A stretch of DNA of 64,000 bases from Lysinibacillus agricola (GTDB lineage: Bacteria > Bacillota > Bacilli > Bacillales_A > Planococcaceae), in the NCBI RefSeq assembly GCF_016638705.1, contig NZ_CP067341.1, positions 3,227,501-3,291,500 on the forward strand, in the 5' to 3' direction. The position numbers and the translations under genes are program-made. The notes beneath the pieces were generated by a model, which saw only the letters and a list, made by a program, of their open reading frames with translations, was not told the DNA's origin and searched no databases. This document shows, in pieces, positions 34,063 through 44,070 of the stretch. Each line of letters begins with the position of its first letter. The first letter of the stretch is position 1.

Positions 34063-34551
34063 TTAAATAATATTAATATCTTTTTCTAAGTCTGCAGATA
34101 TTGATTCTTCACCTTCATAACTTTTATATATGTCCCAATTAGATTCAATCTTAAAGAAGTAATCTTCTACTACTTTTTTATATTTATTTACAATTCCTAT
34201 TTCGTCACCTTTAAATTTCCTACGTAATGTAATATTAGAACTTTTCTTATGACTGTAATCCTTGACACTAACCCGAGTACGATTGATGTTAAAGTCTTCA
34301 TTTATAACATCAACAATTTCATATTTAAATTTATAATCATCATTATTTAATTCTTTTTCTGCGTAAACTTTAATTATTTTAACTGAGTCAATCACAACTT
34401 GATCTAACGGATATGTTTCGATTCTATAATCATCACTTCCTCCATTATTTTGCAACTTCACATATTTATTTGCCTTTTCTAAATCTGTAAATATACAGTC
34501 AATCCCATAATCCGAATAAGTTCCATAAGTAACAACATATACTTCTTTCAT
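34063..34551 (-). CDS. Phage protein, unknown
   Basis: 162 residues. MKEVYVVTYGTYSDYGIDCIF then TDLEKANKYVKLQNNGGSDDYRIETYPLD: this beginning recurs in small phage proteins of DUF7336 type (VVTYGxYSDYxI). The remainder is beta-rich and ends EGEESISADLEKDINII. AGGAGGATCAATTT precedes the start. Confidence 0.6.
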   Translation of the reverse strand: MKEVYVVTYGTYSDYGIDCIFTDLEKANKYVKLQNNGGSDDYRIETYPLDQVVIDSVKIIKVYAEKELNNDDYKFKYEIVDVINEDFNINRTRVSVKDYSHKKSSNITLRRKFKGDEIGIVNKYKKVVEDYFFKIESNWDIYKSYEGEESISADLEKDINII

Positions 34552-34608
34552 AAATTGATCCTCCTAATTTTATATATTTATTTAAATAAAAGATGAATAT
34601 TATTTAAA

Positions 34609-34680
34609 GAAAGTTTGTGAAATCGAATCAAGAATGTTGATATAACAAGGTTTACAAGGTGTCAGATTTCACAAACTTTC
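34609..34680 (-). terminator. Perfect 16-bp inverted repeat with 40-nt spacer
   Basis: GAAAGTTTGTGAAATC (34609-34624) and GATTTCACAAACTTTC (34665-34680). It begins 6 bp past the stop of the gene at 34687. No T run, so it may be an RNA-end stabiliser or a protein site instead of a classical terminator. Confidence 0.6.
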
Positions 34681-34686
34681 ATCTAT

Positions 34687-34962
34687 TTATTTCAAACCAA
34701 GACGTTTAAACATATAGTCACTACGAAGTTCCTCCCAGTTAGCGTAATTAGTATTAACTTTAACTACGTTATCTAATTCTGAAATAAACTCGTCGCTTTC
34801 AAATTCAATATTATTCGTATTACATTTGAGTTCAAATTCATTGAATACATGATGTCCTAATGTGTCAATTAACATTTCTCCCATAGTAAAACTAATGTGC
34901 TTTTGAGCATTATCTAACTTTTTTATAAGGTCATCCATTCCACTTGTATCAATTTTAATCAT
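34687..34962 (-). CDS. Phage protein, unknown
   Basis: 91 residues: MIKIDTSGMDDLIKKLDNAQ, reminiscent of small proteins with 'IDTSGLDxLxKKLxxL' openings, then KCNTNNIEFESDEFISELDN and an aromatic end. Function unknown. AGGAGACATGATAGT precedes the ATG. Confidence 0.6.
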   Translation of the reverse strand: MIKIDTSGMDDLIKKLDNAQKHISFTMGEMLIDTLGHHVFNEFELKCNTNNIEFESDEFISELDNVVKVNTNYANWEELRSDYMFKRLGLK

Positions 34963-35010
34963 ACTATCATGTCTCCTATTATATTTATTTTATGTTCCTT
35001 CTATTTGATA

Positions 35011-35220
35011 CTACTTATCCTTCAAATACTCTTTAAATCCTTTAATATGCCTTATGTAAATGAATGCTCTGATATAAAAATTCTCGTCATCCCAACCATA
35101 CATTCGTCCATATCTATCATAACGTCTAGGTAGCACTCTTATGATTCCTTCTACCGTAAATCCGTCATTGTTGAAATTATTATCTAAAATACTTTGAATC
35201 ATAGATTCTTTAGTTTCCAC
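35011..35220 (-). CDS. Phage protein, unknown
   Basis: 69 residues: METKESMIQSILDNNFNNDG, FTVEGIIRVLPRRYDRYGRM and YGWDDENFYIRAFIYIRHIK. The middle looks like a helix-wing DNA-binding fold but no family is certain. Start ATG or GTG at 35220 after GAAGGGATTGATGTT. Confidence 0.55.
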   Translation of the reverse strand: METKESMIQSILDNNFNNDGFTVEGIIRVLPRRYDRYGRMYGWDDENFYIRAFIYIRHIKGFKEYLKDK

Positions 35221-35250
35221 AACATCAATCCCTTCAACGATATACTCCTT

Positions 35251-35490
35251 TTATTTCAAATGACTAACATCAAACTCATTAAAATCGTTTGGAAAGCTCC
35301 AATTATAAACTTCAGCTAATTTATTTTGTTTTATGTAATATGTAACATACTTAACGATATGTTTATTAACCAAGTAATTAATCACTTCTGATAAATTTAA
35401 AGAATCTTCTTCAAATACTAACTTTCCATTTGCATATAAAACTTCATAGTCATCTGTATTTACTTTAATTAATTCAACTTCATTATTCAT
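35251..35490 (-). CDS. Phage protein, unknown
   Basis: 79 residues starting MNNEVELIKVNTDDYEVLYA; AAGGAGAAGGTGTAAT before ATG 35490 decides this start over the upstream frame to 35511. Contains LVFEEDSLNLSEVINYLVNK and YYIKQNKLAEVYNWSFPNDF. Not recognised. Confidence 0.6.
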   Translation of the reverse strand: MNNEVELIKVNTDDYEVLYANGKLVFEEDSLNLSEVINYLVNKHIVKYVTYYIKQNKLAEVYNWSFPNDFNEFDVSHLK

Positions 35491-35553
35491 ATTACACCTT
35501 CTCCTTTTCATAATAGGTTTCTTTTATTTAAATCAAATTATGTATTTTCTTGA

Positions 35554-36594
35554 TTAGAATACGCACTCACATGCTATCGTATTTTCTTCTACCTCTACGT
35601 TTGAGTTAATATCTCCTTCTAAAACTTCTAATCGATATTCTTCTAATGAATAAGGTACTTTCTTTTTCTTCTCTTTACCTTTCTCATCAAGCTCACCAGT
35701 AGGAATCAACTTACTTAAAATTGTATAACGTCTACCATTCTTTGCAATTTGGGCATCATTGATTTCTCGCTCTAACTTTTCCATTTTTAAATACCGATCT
35801 TCCCAAACAGCATATAATACAGAGTAATGCCCCATACCTCCCTTAACACAAATTCCTCCACAATTTGCATGAGAAAAACCTTTGACTCCTTTTTCTAAAA
35901 GTTCATTTGCTTTCATATTACTCTTATCTTTAGCAGCTTCTTCAACAGCACTATACATTCTTGGTAATTTAATTCCCCAATTATTCTCGATTTCGTGCTT
36001 CGGATTAGCAGTACAAATAGTAGCTCCTTGGGATTCTAATGATTCATAAATTTCCTTATTGTATACTTTAGGCATTTTATCAGAATTTAGAAAATCTCTA
36101 TTATGTATTAATTGTTTGCCATTTACTGGTTCACCATCAATTTCAGCTATCAGAGGGAAACGTAACTCTACTCCATCCTCAAACACGTCTACATTATGTT
36201 TATAGTTATAAGCCAACCTAGGAGCACGTCTAGCTTCTTTATAATCAATGCCAAAATATAAGATTGGTAAAATACCCTGTTCAATTAATTCTTGTATGTA
36301 TAAAAATGTTTGCTTCATCTTCAACTCTTTACTACATGGAGCTGTTCCGAAGTTTCCAAAATACAAATCCTTTCTAAATATATCCTCTGGAGTACGTCCA
36401 TCTGATTTCTCAGTAATTTCTATTCCAATGTAATCAGCAACTTCTTTCATGAAACGGTAATTGTCTTCATCTTCCCATTTAGTGTCTGTAATTAAGATGA
36501 TCGTATTTTCCTTACCATACTTGTCTACTACATACTTAGTTAACCATGCACTTCCTGCTCCTGTTGAGAACATCACAACGTGTTTTGTTTGCAG
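35554..36594 (-). CDS. PP-loop / PAPS-reductase-like adenine nucleotide alpha hydrolase protein
   Basis: About 346 residues. VVMFSTGAGSAWLTKYVVD replaces the usual SGGxDS PP-loop with STGAGS; then IILITDTKWEDEDNYRF (second strand with acidic residues), GNFGTAPCSKELKMK, and a cysteine cluster HANCGGICVKGGMGHY (about 238-253). The family activates a substrate with ATP; members act in sulfate reduction, tRNA thiolation and DNA phosphorothioation, and phage versions are uncharacterised. The likely start is CTG 36594 (or ATT 36597), since AGGAAGTGG precedes these and the GTG at 36576 would cut off KHVV. Sits between small genes and DNA polymerase. Confidence 0.78.
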   Translation of the reverse strand: MQTKHVVMFSTGAGSAWLTKYVVDKYGKENTIILITDTKWEDEDNYRFMKEVADYIGIEITEKSDGRTPEDIFRKDLYFGNFGTAPCSKELKMKQTFLYIQELIEQGILPILYFGIDYKEARRAPRLAYNYKHNVDVFEDGVELRFPLIAEIDGEPVNGKQLIHNRDFLNSDKMPKVYNKEIYESLESQGATICTANPKHEIENNWGIKLPRMYSAVEEAAKDKSNMKANELLEKGVKGFSHANCGGICVKGGMGHYSVLYAVWEDRYLKMEKLEREINDAQIAKNGRRYTILSKLIPTGELDEKGKEKKKKVPYSLEEYRLEVLEGDINSNVEVEENTIACECVF

Positions 36595-36668
36595 AATAAC
36601 CCACTTCCTTTTTTACATTTAATAATATTTAATTTTTATCAAAATTATGTATTTTGTAATATAAATGT

Positions 36669-39600
36669 TTAAGCCTTCTTAGTTAACTCCCATGCCGACA
36701 ACCAATTCTGCATTATATCAGTCGGTATCCATTTACCTCCTATTAACTGTTGTTTAGGTCTACGATCAACTTTTAACACCTTGATTAAGTCACCTTTAAT
36801 TAATAGCGCTTTACCCTTGTTGTCTGTAAACAATTTTTTATTAATTTTAACTTCTACTTCACTGCCATTGTTTACAATATATAACTTTATGGTAGGAGAA
36901 TACCTAGTTTCTACATCAGTAATTACAGCAAACGATTTATCATAAGAATCATCTGTACTCTGTGGGTATCCCAATACCTCTACTTCAAACATTATTTTTT
37001 CATTAATTGAGTAGTCATTGATATCAATTAGAGTTGAGATAAACTCCTGAACCTCTTGAATTCGTTTGGCTTTCGTATTATCTTTATGATTTTTTTTATA
37101 TCGATCATTAAATTTTTCTGCAATTAGCTCTAAATATCGACTATTGCCAAAATCACTAAAGAATCCTAATCGAATAAGAATATTGAGCTGCCTAGTGTTA
37201 ACTGATGTATTTTCTGTTATATCAATAAGTAATTCTAGAAAATCCGTATGCTTCTTAGATTGTGCTAATTCAAATAGCTCTTCAGATATATTATCATTAA
37301 TGAATTTAATTGATTTTAACCCTTTATATATAGATTTATCACTGCTACTATACTCATATTTAGACTTAGATTTGCCAAACTTGATTGGCTTAATTTTTAT
37401 TCCTTTTTGTTTAGCATAAGCAATTACTTTTGCACTCTTATCCATCTTATCTTCTCGTACATTTAATATTGTTGTAATGAATTCATGTGGATAATGATAT
37501 CTTAAGTATGCGCACACATAACCAATAAATGAATATGGTTGCGAATGGTTTAGAGAAAATCCATAATCTGAAGCATCCTCAATTACCTTTAAGAAGCTCT
37601 GAAGTATTTCTTCTGACTTTTCAACTGTTTCCCCATACTGAGTTGTCATTATTTCTATAAATCCTTCTCTAATTTTGGGTAAGAACTGTTCTGTCCCCTC
37701 TTTCTTACTTAACCCTCGTCTTACACTGTCAGATTCAGAACCAGAGTGATTGCAGAAGTCAGTTAAGAACCGCATAATATCTTCTTGGAAAACTAAATAG
37801 CCTAAGTTTGATTTAAGAAATTCGTTTAAAGATACATGCCCGTTATCATTCGTAATACCATTAGACAATTTACTTCTGTAAGAATCGCCTGCAGGTCTGA
37901 TCGCACCATTAGCTAAACTTAACAAGCTGATATAGTCAATCTCTCCAATATCACTCTTTATATTTGAGAGTGTCTTATCACTAAACAACTGTTGTACATA
38001 ATCAAACGCAGTATCAGATTCAAATTGGAACACACCAAGCGTAGAGTCACGAAGCGATCTCCAAACATTCATATCGTTTACATCTATATTATCTGGTGTA
38101 AGCCGTTCAATATTAGCTAATTTACAAGTCTCGTTTATTATCTCGATATTATCTAGACCCAATATATCTAGTTTTACATATGATTGACCATCTAATTCCT
38201 TCATGTTGATTGAAGTTACTTTATAATTACTTTCCTTAGTGTAGATTGTTGATATATGACTATTAAGGTCAATAGGAGAAACTACAAATCCTGAAGGATG
38301 ACTACCCATAGAAACTATAGTACCTTCTAATAGATCGACAAATTCAAATAGTTCTTTGTATTTACTTCTATATCTGTCCAATGTGTTGTTATCTACAGCT
38401 TTTGATATTTCATCTACTTCATTTAAAGGAATATTTAAGGCACGAGATACATCTCGAATAGCTCCTTTAGTTGCAATTGTATTAAATGTGATAATTTCTG
38501 CAAAATCAATTCCTTTAATTGATGCCAAGTAATCAATTACGTCTTGTCTACGAGATGGCTCAAAATCAACATCTATATCTGGCATTGAAACTCGATCTGG
38601 ATTTAAGAAACGGAAAAAGTTTAAGTTATGCTTGACGCTATCCATCTCAGTAACACCTAACAGATAAGCAATAAGTGAGCCATTTACAGAACCACGTCCG
38701 TATCCTTGATAAATGTCATTTTCGTGACACCACTCAATAATGTTAGTTTGCAGCAACATGTAGTCAACTGCATCTAGCTTTTCATATGTATCAAATTCTT
38801 CATGCACACGGTCTAAGTAAACTTTTCTTTCTTCTTTTGGCAGCTTATTAAATCCACGTTTTATGAAACCTTCGTTTATCTTACTTTTAAATACCTCAAT
38901 TGGATTTTCATACAACTTAGGGTACTTGGGTTTTCTATCTAATTCAAAACCATCTATCATATTTGACATTACATTTGTATTTTCAATAGCCTCTAAATAC
39001 TCATTACGTGATAAAGCACCCTGAACTTCAAACATTTCTACTAATTCATCAAATGATTTCATTGTTAAATCAAATTGATCTTCATCACCATAACTAGCAC
39101 CTTTAGCTTTAAGAAGTGTTTCACGACCTTTTGCATGAATATTATTCAAACAATGTGTATCTGTTCCTGCAATCAATGGAATCCCTGTCTCTTTTGATAG
39201 GTATGATAACATTTGATTAAACTTAACTTGCTCTGGATGTGTATGATATTGAACCTCAAAAAACATTCTATGTTTATTTTGGATAAACCATTGCATCAAC
39301 TCTTCGTATTCAATATGTAAACTATCGTCTTTAATTACCTTGTTACCACCTATAACTTCATATGCATTGTTATATAACCGCCAAATTGGAGAAGCCAAAC
39401 ATGCAGATGTCATAATGATATTGTCTGATGTGTTCTTTAAGTCATCAAATGTTAAACGTGGATTGTAATAAAAGTGACCATCTTCTCGGTTAAAAGACCT
39501 TGAAGTTAATTCATTTAATTCTTTTACTCCTTCATAGTTCTTAGCAATAGTCATAAAATGATAATTATCACGTTGAAGGATTAATTTGTCTTTTCCTTTT

Positions 39601-39854
39601 ACTTCTTCTACTCCTATCCCCTTAGTTAAATAAATTTCATTGGCATGAATATATTTTAATCCACGCTTTTCTACCTCTTGCTTCTTCTTTACCCAATTCA
39701 TTACACTTCCATGCTCAGAAAAGGCAATTGAATGCATTCCTAACTCTTGAGCTTTATCAAGGTAATCAGTAAATTTAGTTATACTGTCTGCTCCTGTACC
39801 TGCGGTTAAATTAGATACATCACTATGAAGGTGGTAAACAGTATAGTTGTCCAA
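36669..39854 (-). CDS. yorL: DNA polymerase III alpha subunit (YorL-like, phage replicative polymerase)
   Basis: 1061 residues, C-family polymerase. The N-terminal PHP domain begins YTVYHLHSDVSNL (HxH about 8-10) with AFSEHGS following. The polymerase catalytic centre is PDIDVDFEPSRRQDVIDYL (about 425-445), preceded by YQGYGRGSVNGSLIAYLLG. FSLNHSQPYSFIGYVCAYLR is the later fingers segment and a C-terminal OB-like part (LLIKGDLIKVLKVDRR) ends the chain. It replicates phage DNA. Directly downstream of the DHH exonuclease, as yorK-yorL in SPbeta. Confidence 0.93.
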   Translation of the reverse strand: MDNYTVYHLHSDVSNLTAGTGADSITKFTDYLDKAQELGMHSIAFSEHGSVMNWVKKKQEVEKRGLKYIHANEIYLTKGIGVEEVKGKDKLILQRDNYHFMTIAKNYEGVKELNELTSRSFNREDGHFYYNPRLTFDDLKNTSDNIIMTSACLASPIWRLYNNAYEVIGGNKVIKDDSLHIEYEELMQWFIQNKHRMFFEVQYHTHPEQVKFNQMLSYLSKETGIPLIAGTDTHCLNNIHAKGRETLLKAKGASYGDEDQFDLTMKSFDELVEMFEVQGALSRNEYLEAIENTNVMSNMIDGFELDRKPKYPKLYENPIEVFKSKINEGFIKRGFNKLPKEERKVYLDRVHEEFDTYEKLDAVDYMLLQTNIIEWCHENDIYQGYGRGSVNGSLIAYLLGVTEMDSVKHNLNFFRFLNPDRVSMPDIDVDFEPSRRQDVIDYLASIKGIDFAEIITFNTIATKGAIRDVSRALNIPLNEVDEISKAVDNNTLDRYRSKYKELFEFVDLLEGTIVSMGSHPSGFVVSPIDLNSHISTIYTKESNYKVTSINMKELDGQSYVKLDILGLDNIEIINETCKLANIERLTPDNIDVNDMNVWRSLRDSTLGVFQFESDTAFDYVQQLFSDKTLSNIKSDIGEIDYISLLSLANGAIRPAGDSYRSKLSNGITNDNGHVSLNEFLKSNLGYLVFQEDIMRFLTDFCNHSGSESDSVRRGLSKKEGTEQFLPKIREGFIEIMTTQYGETVEKSEEILQSFLKVIEDASDYGFSLNHSQPYSFIGYVCAYLRYHYPHEFITTILNVREDKMDKSAKVIAYAKQKGIKIKPIKFGKSKSKYEYSSSDKSIYKGLKSIKFINDNISEELFELAQSKKHTDFLELLIDITENTSVNTRQLNILIRLGFFSDFGNSRYLELIAEKFNDRYKKNHKDNTKAKRIQEVQEFISTLIDINDYSINEKIMFEVEVLGYPQSTDDSYDKSFAVITDVETRYSPTIKLYIVNNGSEVEVKINKKLFTDNKGKALLIKGDLIKVLKVDRRPKQQLIGGKWIPTDIMQNWLSAWELTKKA

Positions 39855-39867
39855 GTTATAACCTCCA

Positions 39868-41541
39868 TTACTTAATAATATTTATATCATCAATAATAAA
39901 TTGATATTGCTTGATTCCCTTATATTTATTAATACTACAAGTTCCAACTATTTCAATTTCTTTTGCATTTTTTATATTTAAAATAGCTTCTTCATTCTGT
40001 TTAAACATTATGTACGTAATATTTCCACGTTGCATTTGAATCGTATCTAATTTAGAACCAATGATTTCTAAGTTTACATCATTTAATTTAAAATCATTAA
40101 TTACTATCTTTGGCTCAGATAAATCTTTTCCCCATACAGGAGAAAGCTCACTAATTTCTTCGATAACAGATGAGTTCATTGATTTTAAAGGTATTAAAAA
40201 ATCAACTTTATACTTCTTACTAAAATCAACTTTAGACATCAGGTCATTTAGATGCGTTGTAATACCTTCAATATTTTCCTTACTGATTCCTAATCCAAAT
40301 GCTGATCCATGACCCTTAGCGTATTCAATGTGTTCGCTATCGTTTAAGATATCCCTTAACTCATCAAATCCACCATAACTTCTCCCACTACCAGTATACA
40401 AACCCTCTTTGCTATTGTAGTCAACAATAATAATCGGCTTCATAAATTTACTTGCTAGTTGGTTAGCTATCAAACCTTTTGATCCATTATCAATATTCAT
40501 GTCCTTTAGGAATAAAACCTTATCTTCGTCATTCACTGATGCTTTTTCAATAATAGCTTCTACCATCTTATTTTTCATTCTGTCTTGTCGTGACTTTATG
40601 TTTACACATTGTCTGGCAAAGTCACTTACAAAAGGAACTAACTCTGACTTATCTTTTCCTCTAGGAGTATATTCAACTAGCTCTTTATACTCGATAAACG
40701 CCTTAAACATGTCTTCTCTTTCTTCAATAGTTCCTATCCTAGTAACAGCATTAATGAGAGGCGCAATATAGAAACCAATAGTAGTTGGATTTAATTTACT
40801 CTTCATTGAGTATTCTTGTTTGGTTATTAATGCTTGTAGAAATGAATTATTTATATTTAGTAAACCTTCATTAATTAAGTAACGTGTCTCTAATTCTTTC
40901 AATGACATCATATCTGCAACATTTCCTACTGCCACTAAGTCTAAGAAATAATCGGCAAAATCGGTATCGTAGTGTTCATCTAATGCTTGGCATACTTTGT
41001 ATACCATCCCTGCACCACTTAATGACATATTGCCTTCATTATTTAAATATGGATTAACGATTGCTGCGTACTTACTTTCTTCACAATCTATTTCATGGTG
41101 ATCAATTACTACAACATCTATGCCTTTATCATAAAACCGTTTATGTTCTTTTTCTTCATTTGATGAAGCATCTGGAATTAATAATAAATCTATTTCTAAG
41201 CCATCACTTACATTTGCAATGCCATGTGTTTTTTTGTCGTGAATGTGATAAGCAATGTCTAATTCTTCGTTTTGTAATTTTAAATATTGATACAATATTG
41301 ATGCACTTGTATAACCATCAGCATCTGAGTCTACAACTATATGTATTTTTGAACCATTATCAATATGTTTAGCAATTGCATTTTTAACATTATGTATATT
41401 CTTTAATATTTTCCAATCCTGAGTAACTGATTTATCTAAATCAAGATAATCATTAAGGTTTGAAACATCTCTGTTTTGTGAAAGAGTACCAATAATATCA
41501 AATATATAGTCATTGTCTCCGATTAGTTCGTATTTAAACAA
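39868..41541 (-). CDS. yorK: RecJ/DHH-family single-strand DNA exonuclease (YorK-like)
   Basis: 557 residues. Phosphoesterase motifs: HIVVDSDADGYTSASILYQY (about 67-86), LLIPDASSNEE, VVVIDHHEID (DHH), and AALVNPYLN-type NPY segment (AAIVNPYLN). The DHHA1 part has YAKGHGSAFGLGISKENIEG (GGxH-like). A 5'-3' ssDNA exonuclease for repair or lagging-strand processing. Overlaps or abuts YorJ-like by 1 bp and YorL by 13 bp. Confidence 0.9.
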   Translation of the reverse strand: MFKYELIGDNDYIFDIIGTLSQNRDVSNLNDYLDLDKSVTQDWKILKNIHNVKNAIAKHIDNGSKIHIVVDSDADGYTSASILYQYLKLQNEELDIAYHIHDKKTHGIANVSDGLEIDLLLIPDASSNEEKEHKRFYDKGIDVVVIDHHEIDCEESKYAAIVNPYLNNEGNMSLSGAGMVYKVCQALDEHYDTDFADYFLDLVAVGNVADMMSLKELETRYLINEGLLNINNSFLQALITKQEYSMKSKLNPTTIGFYIAPLINAVTRIGTIEEREDMFKAFIEYKELVEYTPRGKDKSELVPFVSDFARQCVNIKSRQDRMKNKMVEAIIEKASVNDEDKVLFLKDMNIDNGSKGLIANQLASKFMKPIIIVDYNSKEGLYTGSGRSYGGFDELRDILNDSEHIEYAKGHGSAFGLGISKENIEGITTHLNDLMSKVDFSKKYKVDFLIPLKSMNSSVIEEISELSPVWGKDLSEPKIVINDFKLNDVNLEIIGSKLDTIQMQRGNITYIMFKQNEEAILNIKNAKEIEIVGTCSINKYKGIKQYQFIIDDINIIK

Positions 41542-42588
41542 TCAACCTCTCACCTTTCTTTTCGTTTCATAAAGCTTGTTCCAGTTATCAAAATTATCAC
41601 TAGGGCTTTCCTTATCTTTAAGTAAACCTTTTGTATCATAGATGCAATACAACTCTTGATTCTTCATAAATTTATCAAATTCATTAGTATAGAAGTTTTT
41701 ATCTACGAGTCCATCCCTACCTATCTCTACACCTTTGTCGTATGCAATTACAATTCTCACACCTAACAAAGTCAACTTTTTCACTTGTGTTTTTGATAAT
41801 TTATGACCACCAATAGCAACCGCATTCTTTACTCCTTTATCCCAAAGTTGTTGAACGCTCTTTTCAGCCTCTAGTACTATCACTTCTTTTTGTTTTAATA
41901 TGTTATGTTTTGCCTTGTCTAGACCATACAAGATTTTTGTCTTAGCGCAAGGATGCAGATATATGTACTTATTTTCGTGCGGTTTAACAACTTCACTATT
42001 CAATCTTCCTTTAATTCCCACTAAATTCCCTAATTCATCTCGAATTGGCATGGCGATCATGTTTGACTCTATATCGTAACCCAACTCAAATTCCTCTTGT
42101 GTATGATAACCTATTCCATCATTTTTAAATAAATCAGTCACATAAAGACCGTAATAATTAAGGATTTCTTCATCTATAGGTTCAAGGTGTTCGTCAACAG
42201 ATTCTTTTTCTCTATTTTTTATCCGCATCATATCTCTAGCCCATGTTGCTAATTTTGATTTTGGCTTTTGTTTTTCATAATAATCATAACCACAAACATC
42301 ACATATCCACTTTAAGCTATCGGAGAAATAAGCTTCATTTACATATGATACTAATGAAATGATATCGCTATTACCGTAAGCGTCTTTTATGTTTCTTGTA
42401 TATGCATCAACATTTAAATTATCCCTATATATAATAGTCGAGTTTTGATTGTCTCCGTCAGGCATACCACAAGAATAGTACCTACTGTTTGATTCTATTG
42501 AATGCATACCTAATTCTTCTAGGATTAATCTAACTTTATCATCATCAATAATCCTTTCTTTTAAATCTAAAGCATCCAAAGTATTCAC
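41542..42588 (-). CDS. yorJ: DnaG-type primase (YorJ-like)
   Basis: 348 residues. The N-terminus has SRYYSCGMPDGDNQNS and a C-x2-C pair IICDVCGYDYY-like (WICDVCGYDYYEKQ), a CHC2-like region with DIISLVSY. The toprim domain is VIVLEAEKSVQQLWDKG (Glu), AIGGHKLSKTQ and RIVIAYDKGVEIGRDG (Asp). Makes RNA primers for the phage polymerase. Followed one base later by YorK-like. Confidence 0.88.
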   Translation of the reverse strand: MNTLDALDLKERIIDDDKVRLILEELGMHSIESNSRYYSCGMPDGDNQNSTIIYRDNLNVDAYTRNIKDAYGNSDIISLVSYVNEAYFSDSLKWICDVCGYDYYEKQKPKSKLATWARDMMRIKNREKESVDEHLEPIDEEILNYYGLYVTDLFKNDGIGYHTQEEFELGYDIESNMIAMPIRDELGNLVGIKGRLNSEVVKPHENKYIYLHPCAKTKILYGLDKAKHNILKQKEVIVLEAEKSVQQLWDKGVKNAVAIGGHKLSKTQVKKLTLLGVRIVIAYDKGVEIGRDGLVDKNFYTNEFDKFMKNQELYCIYDTKGLLKDKESPSDNFDNWNKLYETKRKVRG

Positions 42589-42605
42589 CTCAATTACATA
42601 TAAAG

Positions 42606-44060
42606 TTATTTATCGTTCTTCGGTTTAAATACCTTAGTTAGAAATCCTACTTCATACCATGTATTCCTATCTAAATTCACCTCTGTAACTAAGACAGTTC
42701 CCTTACCTGTACCACGATTCTTTGCTATTTTTTGACCATAGTACGTTTTATTTTTATCCAATCTGTATGTACCCCATTCGTTAGTAATTCTGTACTTATG
42801 ATAATCATTAGGATTCAACCGTTTCTCCAAAATCATATGATCGACTACGTGATATAGCTGTTTAGCATTGGCAATATTATTTGAATTCAAATCAAAGATA
42901 TCGATATTATGAGTCTCATCAGTTAATTGAATTGTACAGTATCCTGCGACATTCATTTCTCCACAAACATTTTTAATCATTGTTGTTGTCTGCTTAACTG
43001 TCTCCCATTGATCGCCCTTAAAGCCTTTTAAAGTATCGTAATAAATTACTTCTACACCTAATCCTAATACGTGCTTTTTAATTTCACGTTGTAAGTCTTC
43101 ATCTGAATACTGATTAAGCTCTAAGAAATAAACCCTTGTGTTTTCTTTAATCCATTCTCCTACAATTTCTGTAATCAAATGATACTGTTCCTCTGACTCG
43201 TAAACACCGTTCAGTATGTCTGACTCTGTGATATTCGTAAGTGATTCTTTATTGTCATGATTCGTATTTAAAAAATTAAACTCATAGTTATTGCAAATTG
43301 TAGATGCTTGCATTGCGTACCACTCATCTTCATCTTGCTCATTAACCAATACTAAGATAGGAACTCGCTTTAATACCCCAATGAAGTTTACTACCTTAGC
43401 CATACGTCTACTTTTACCTTCATTCGATAACATACCATCGACCAATACTTTCTTTTTACGTAACCCTCTAAAGTACTCATCCCACTTAGGGAAAGGTAAT
43501 GGATGCCCGATGTCTGGAGTCTGTTTCCATGACTCTAATTTATCTTTAAATTTACTACCTAATAGTGTTGCTTGTTTTCCTCCACCAATAACAGTATTAA
43601 TATTATCTACTGCATAACGCATTGTACTGATAATATCTTCAGCTTTCATCTGGGGAAACTTAGGATGTTGTAACATTTTATCTGTTGGGAAGTTCTTTCT
43701 TGCGAATTCACGTATTAATGAATACTTCTTCACTGTATCAAAATACCTATCAATATCTTTATCGTCTGCTAGGCTCATTTGATATTCGATTGTTCGCCAA
43801 CCACCTATATCTTTATATCTCTTTGCACGTTCGCTATCCTGACTCATAAAGATAGTGAATTTTGACTCGTTCATTTCTTGTGAGAACGTCATATAAAACA
43901 GCTCAAACATATCGTATAAATAACGAAGTTCTTCATCGTGAAAATCGTATTTTGATTTAATTAAATCCGCATATTCTATGTATAAATCTACGTTTTTATA
44001 TAATGAACCAACTAATAATGCTTCAGATGCGTAGTCATTATCTTTTCTTTTTTCAACCAT
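42606..44060 (-). CDS. yorI: Replicative DNA helicase, DnaB-like (YorI-like)
   Basis: 484 residues with the DnaB two-part plan: an N-terminal helical domain (LLVGSLYKNVDLYIEYAD) and a RecA-type ATPase. The P-loop is unusual, VDGMLSNEGKSRRMAKVV (about 218-235), keeping GKS. Walker B-like EVIYYDTLKGFKGD and later ANAKQLYHVVDHMILEKR follow. It unwinds phage DNA as the hexameric fork helicase with YorJ and YorL. Confidence 0.87.
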   Translation of the reverse strand: MVEKRKDNDYASEALLVGSLYKNVDLYIEYADLIKSKYDFHDEELRYLYDMFELFYMTFSQEMNESKFTIFMSQDSERAKRYKDIGGWRTIEYQMSLADDKDIDRYFDTVKKYSLIREFARKNFPTDKMLQHPKFPQMKAEDIISTMRYAVDNINTVIGGGKQATLLGSKFKDKLESWKQTPDIGHPLPFPKWDEYFRGLRKKKVLVDGMLSNEGKSRRMAKVVNFIGVLKRVPILVLVNEQDEDEWYAMQASTICNNYEFNFLNTNHDNKESLTNITESDILNGVYESEEQYHLITEIVGEWIKENTRVYFLELNQYSDEDLQREIKKHVLGLGVEVIYYDTLKGFKGDQWETVKQTTTMIKNVCGEMNVAGYCTIQLTDETHNIDIFDLNSNNIANAKQLYHVVDHMILEKRLNPNDYHKYRITNEWGTYRLDKNKTYYGQKIAKNRGTGKGTVLVTEVNLDRNTWYEVGFLTKVFKPKNDK

Positions 44061-44070
44061 TTGCTTCCTC

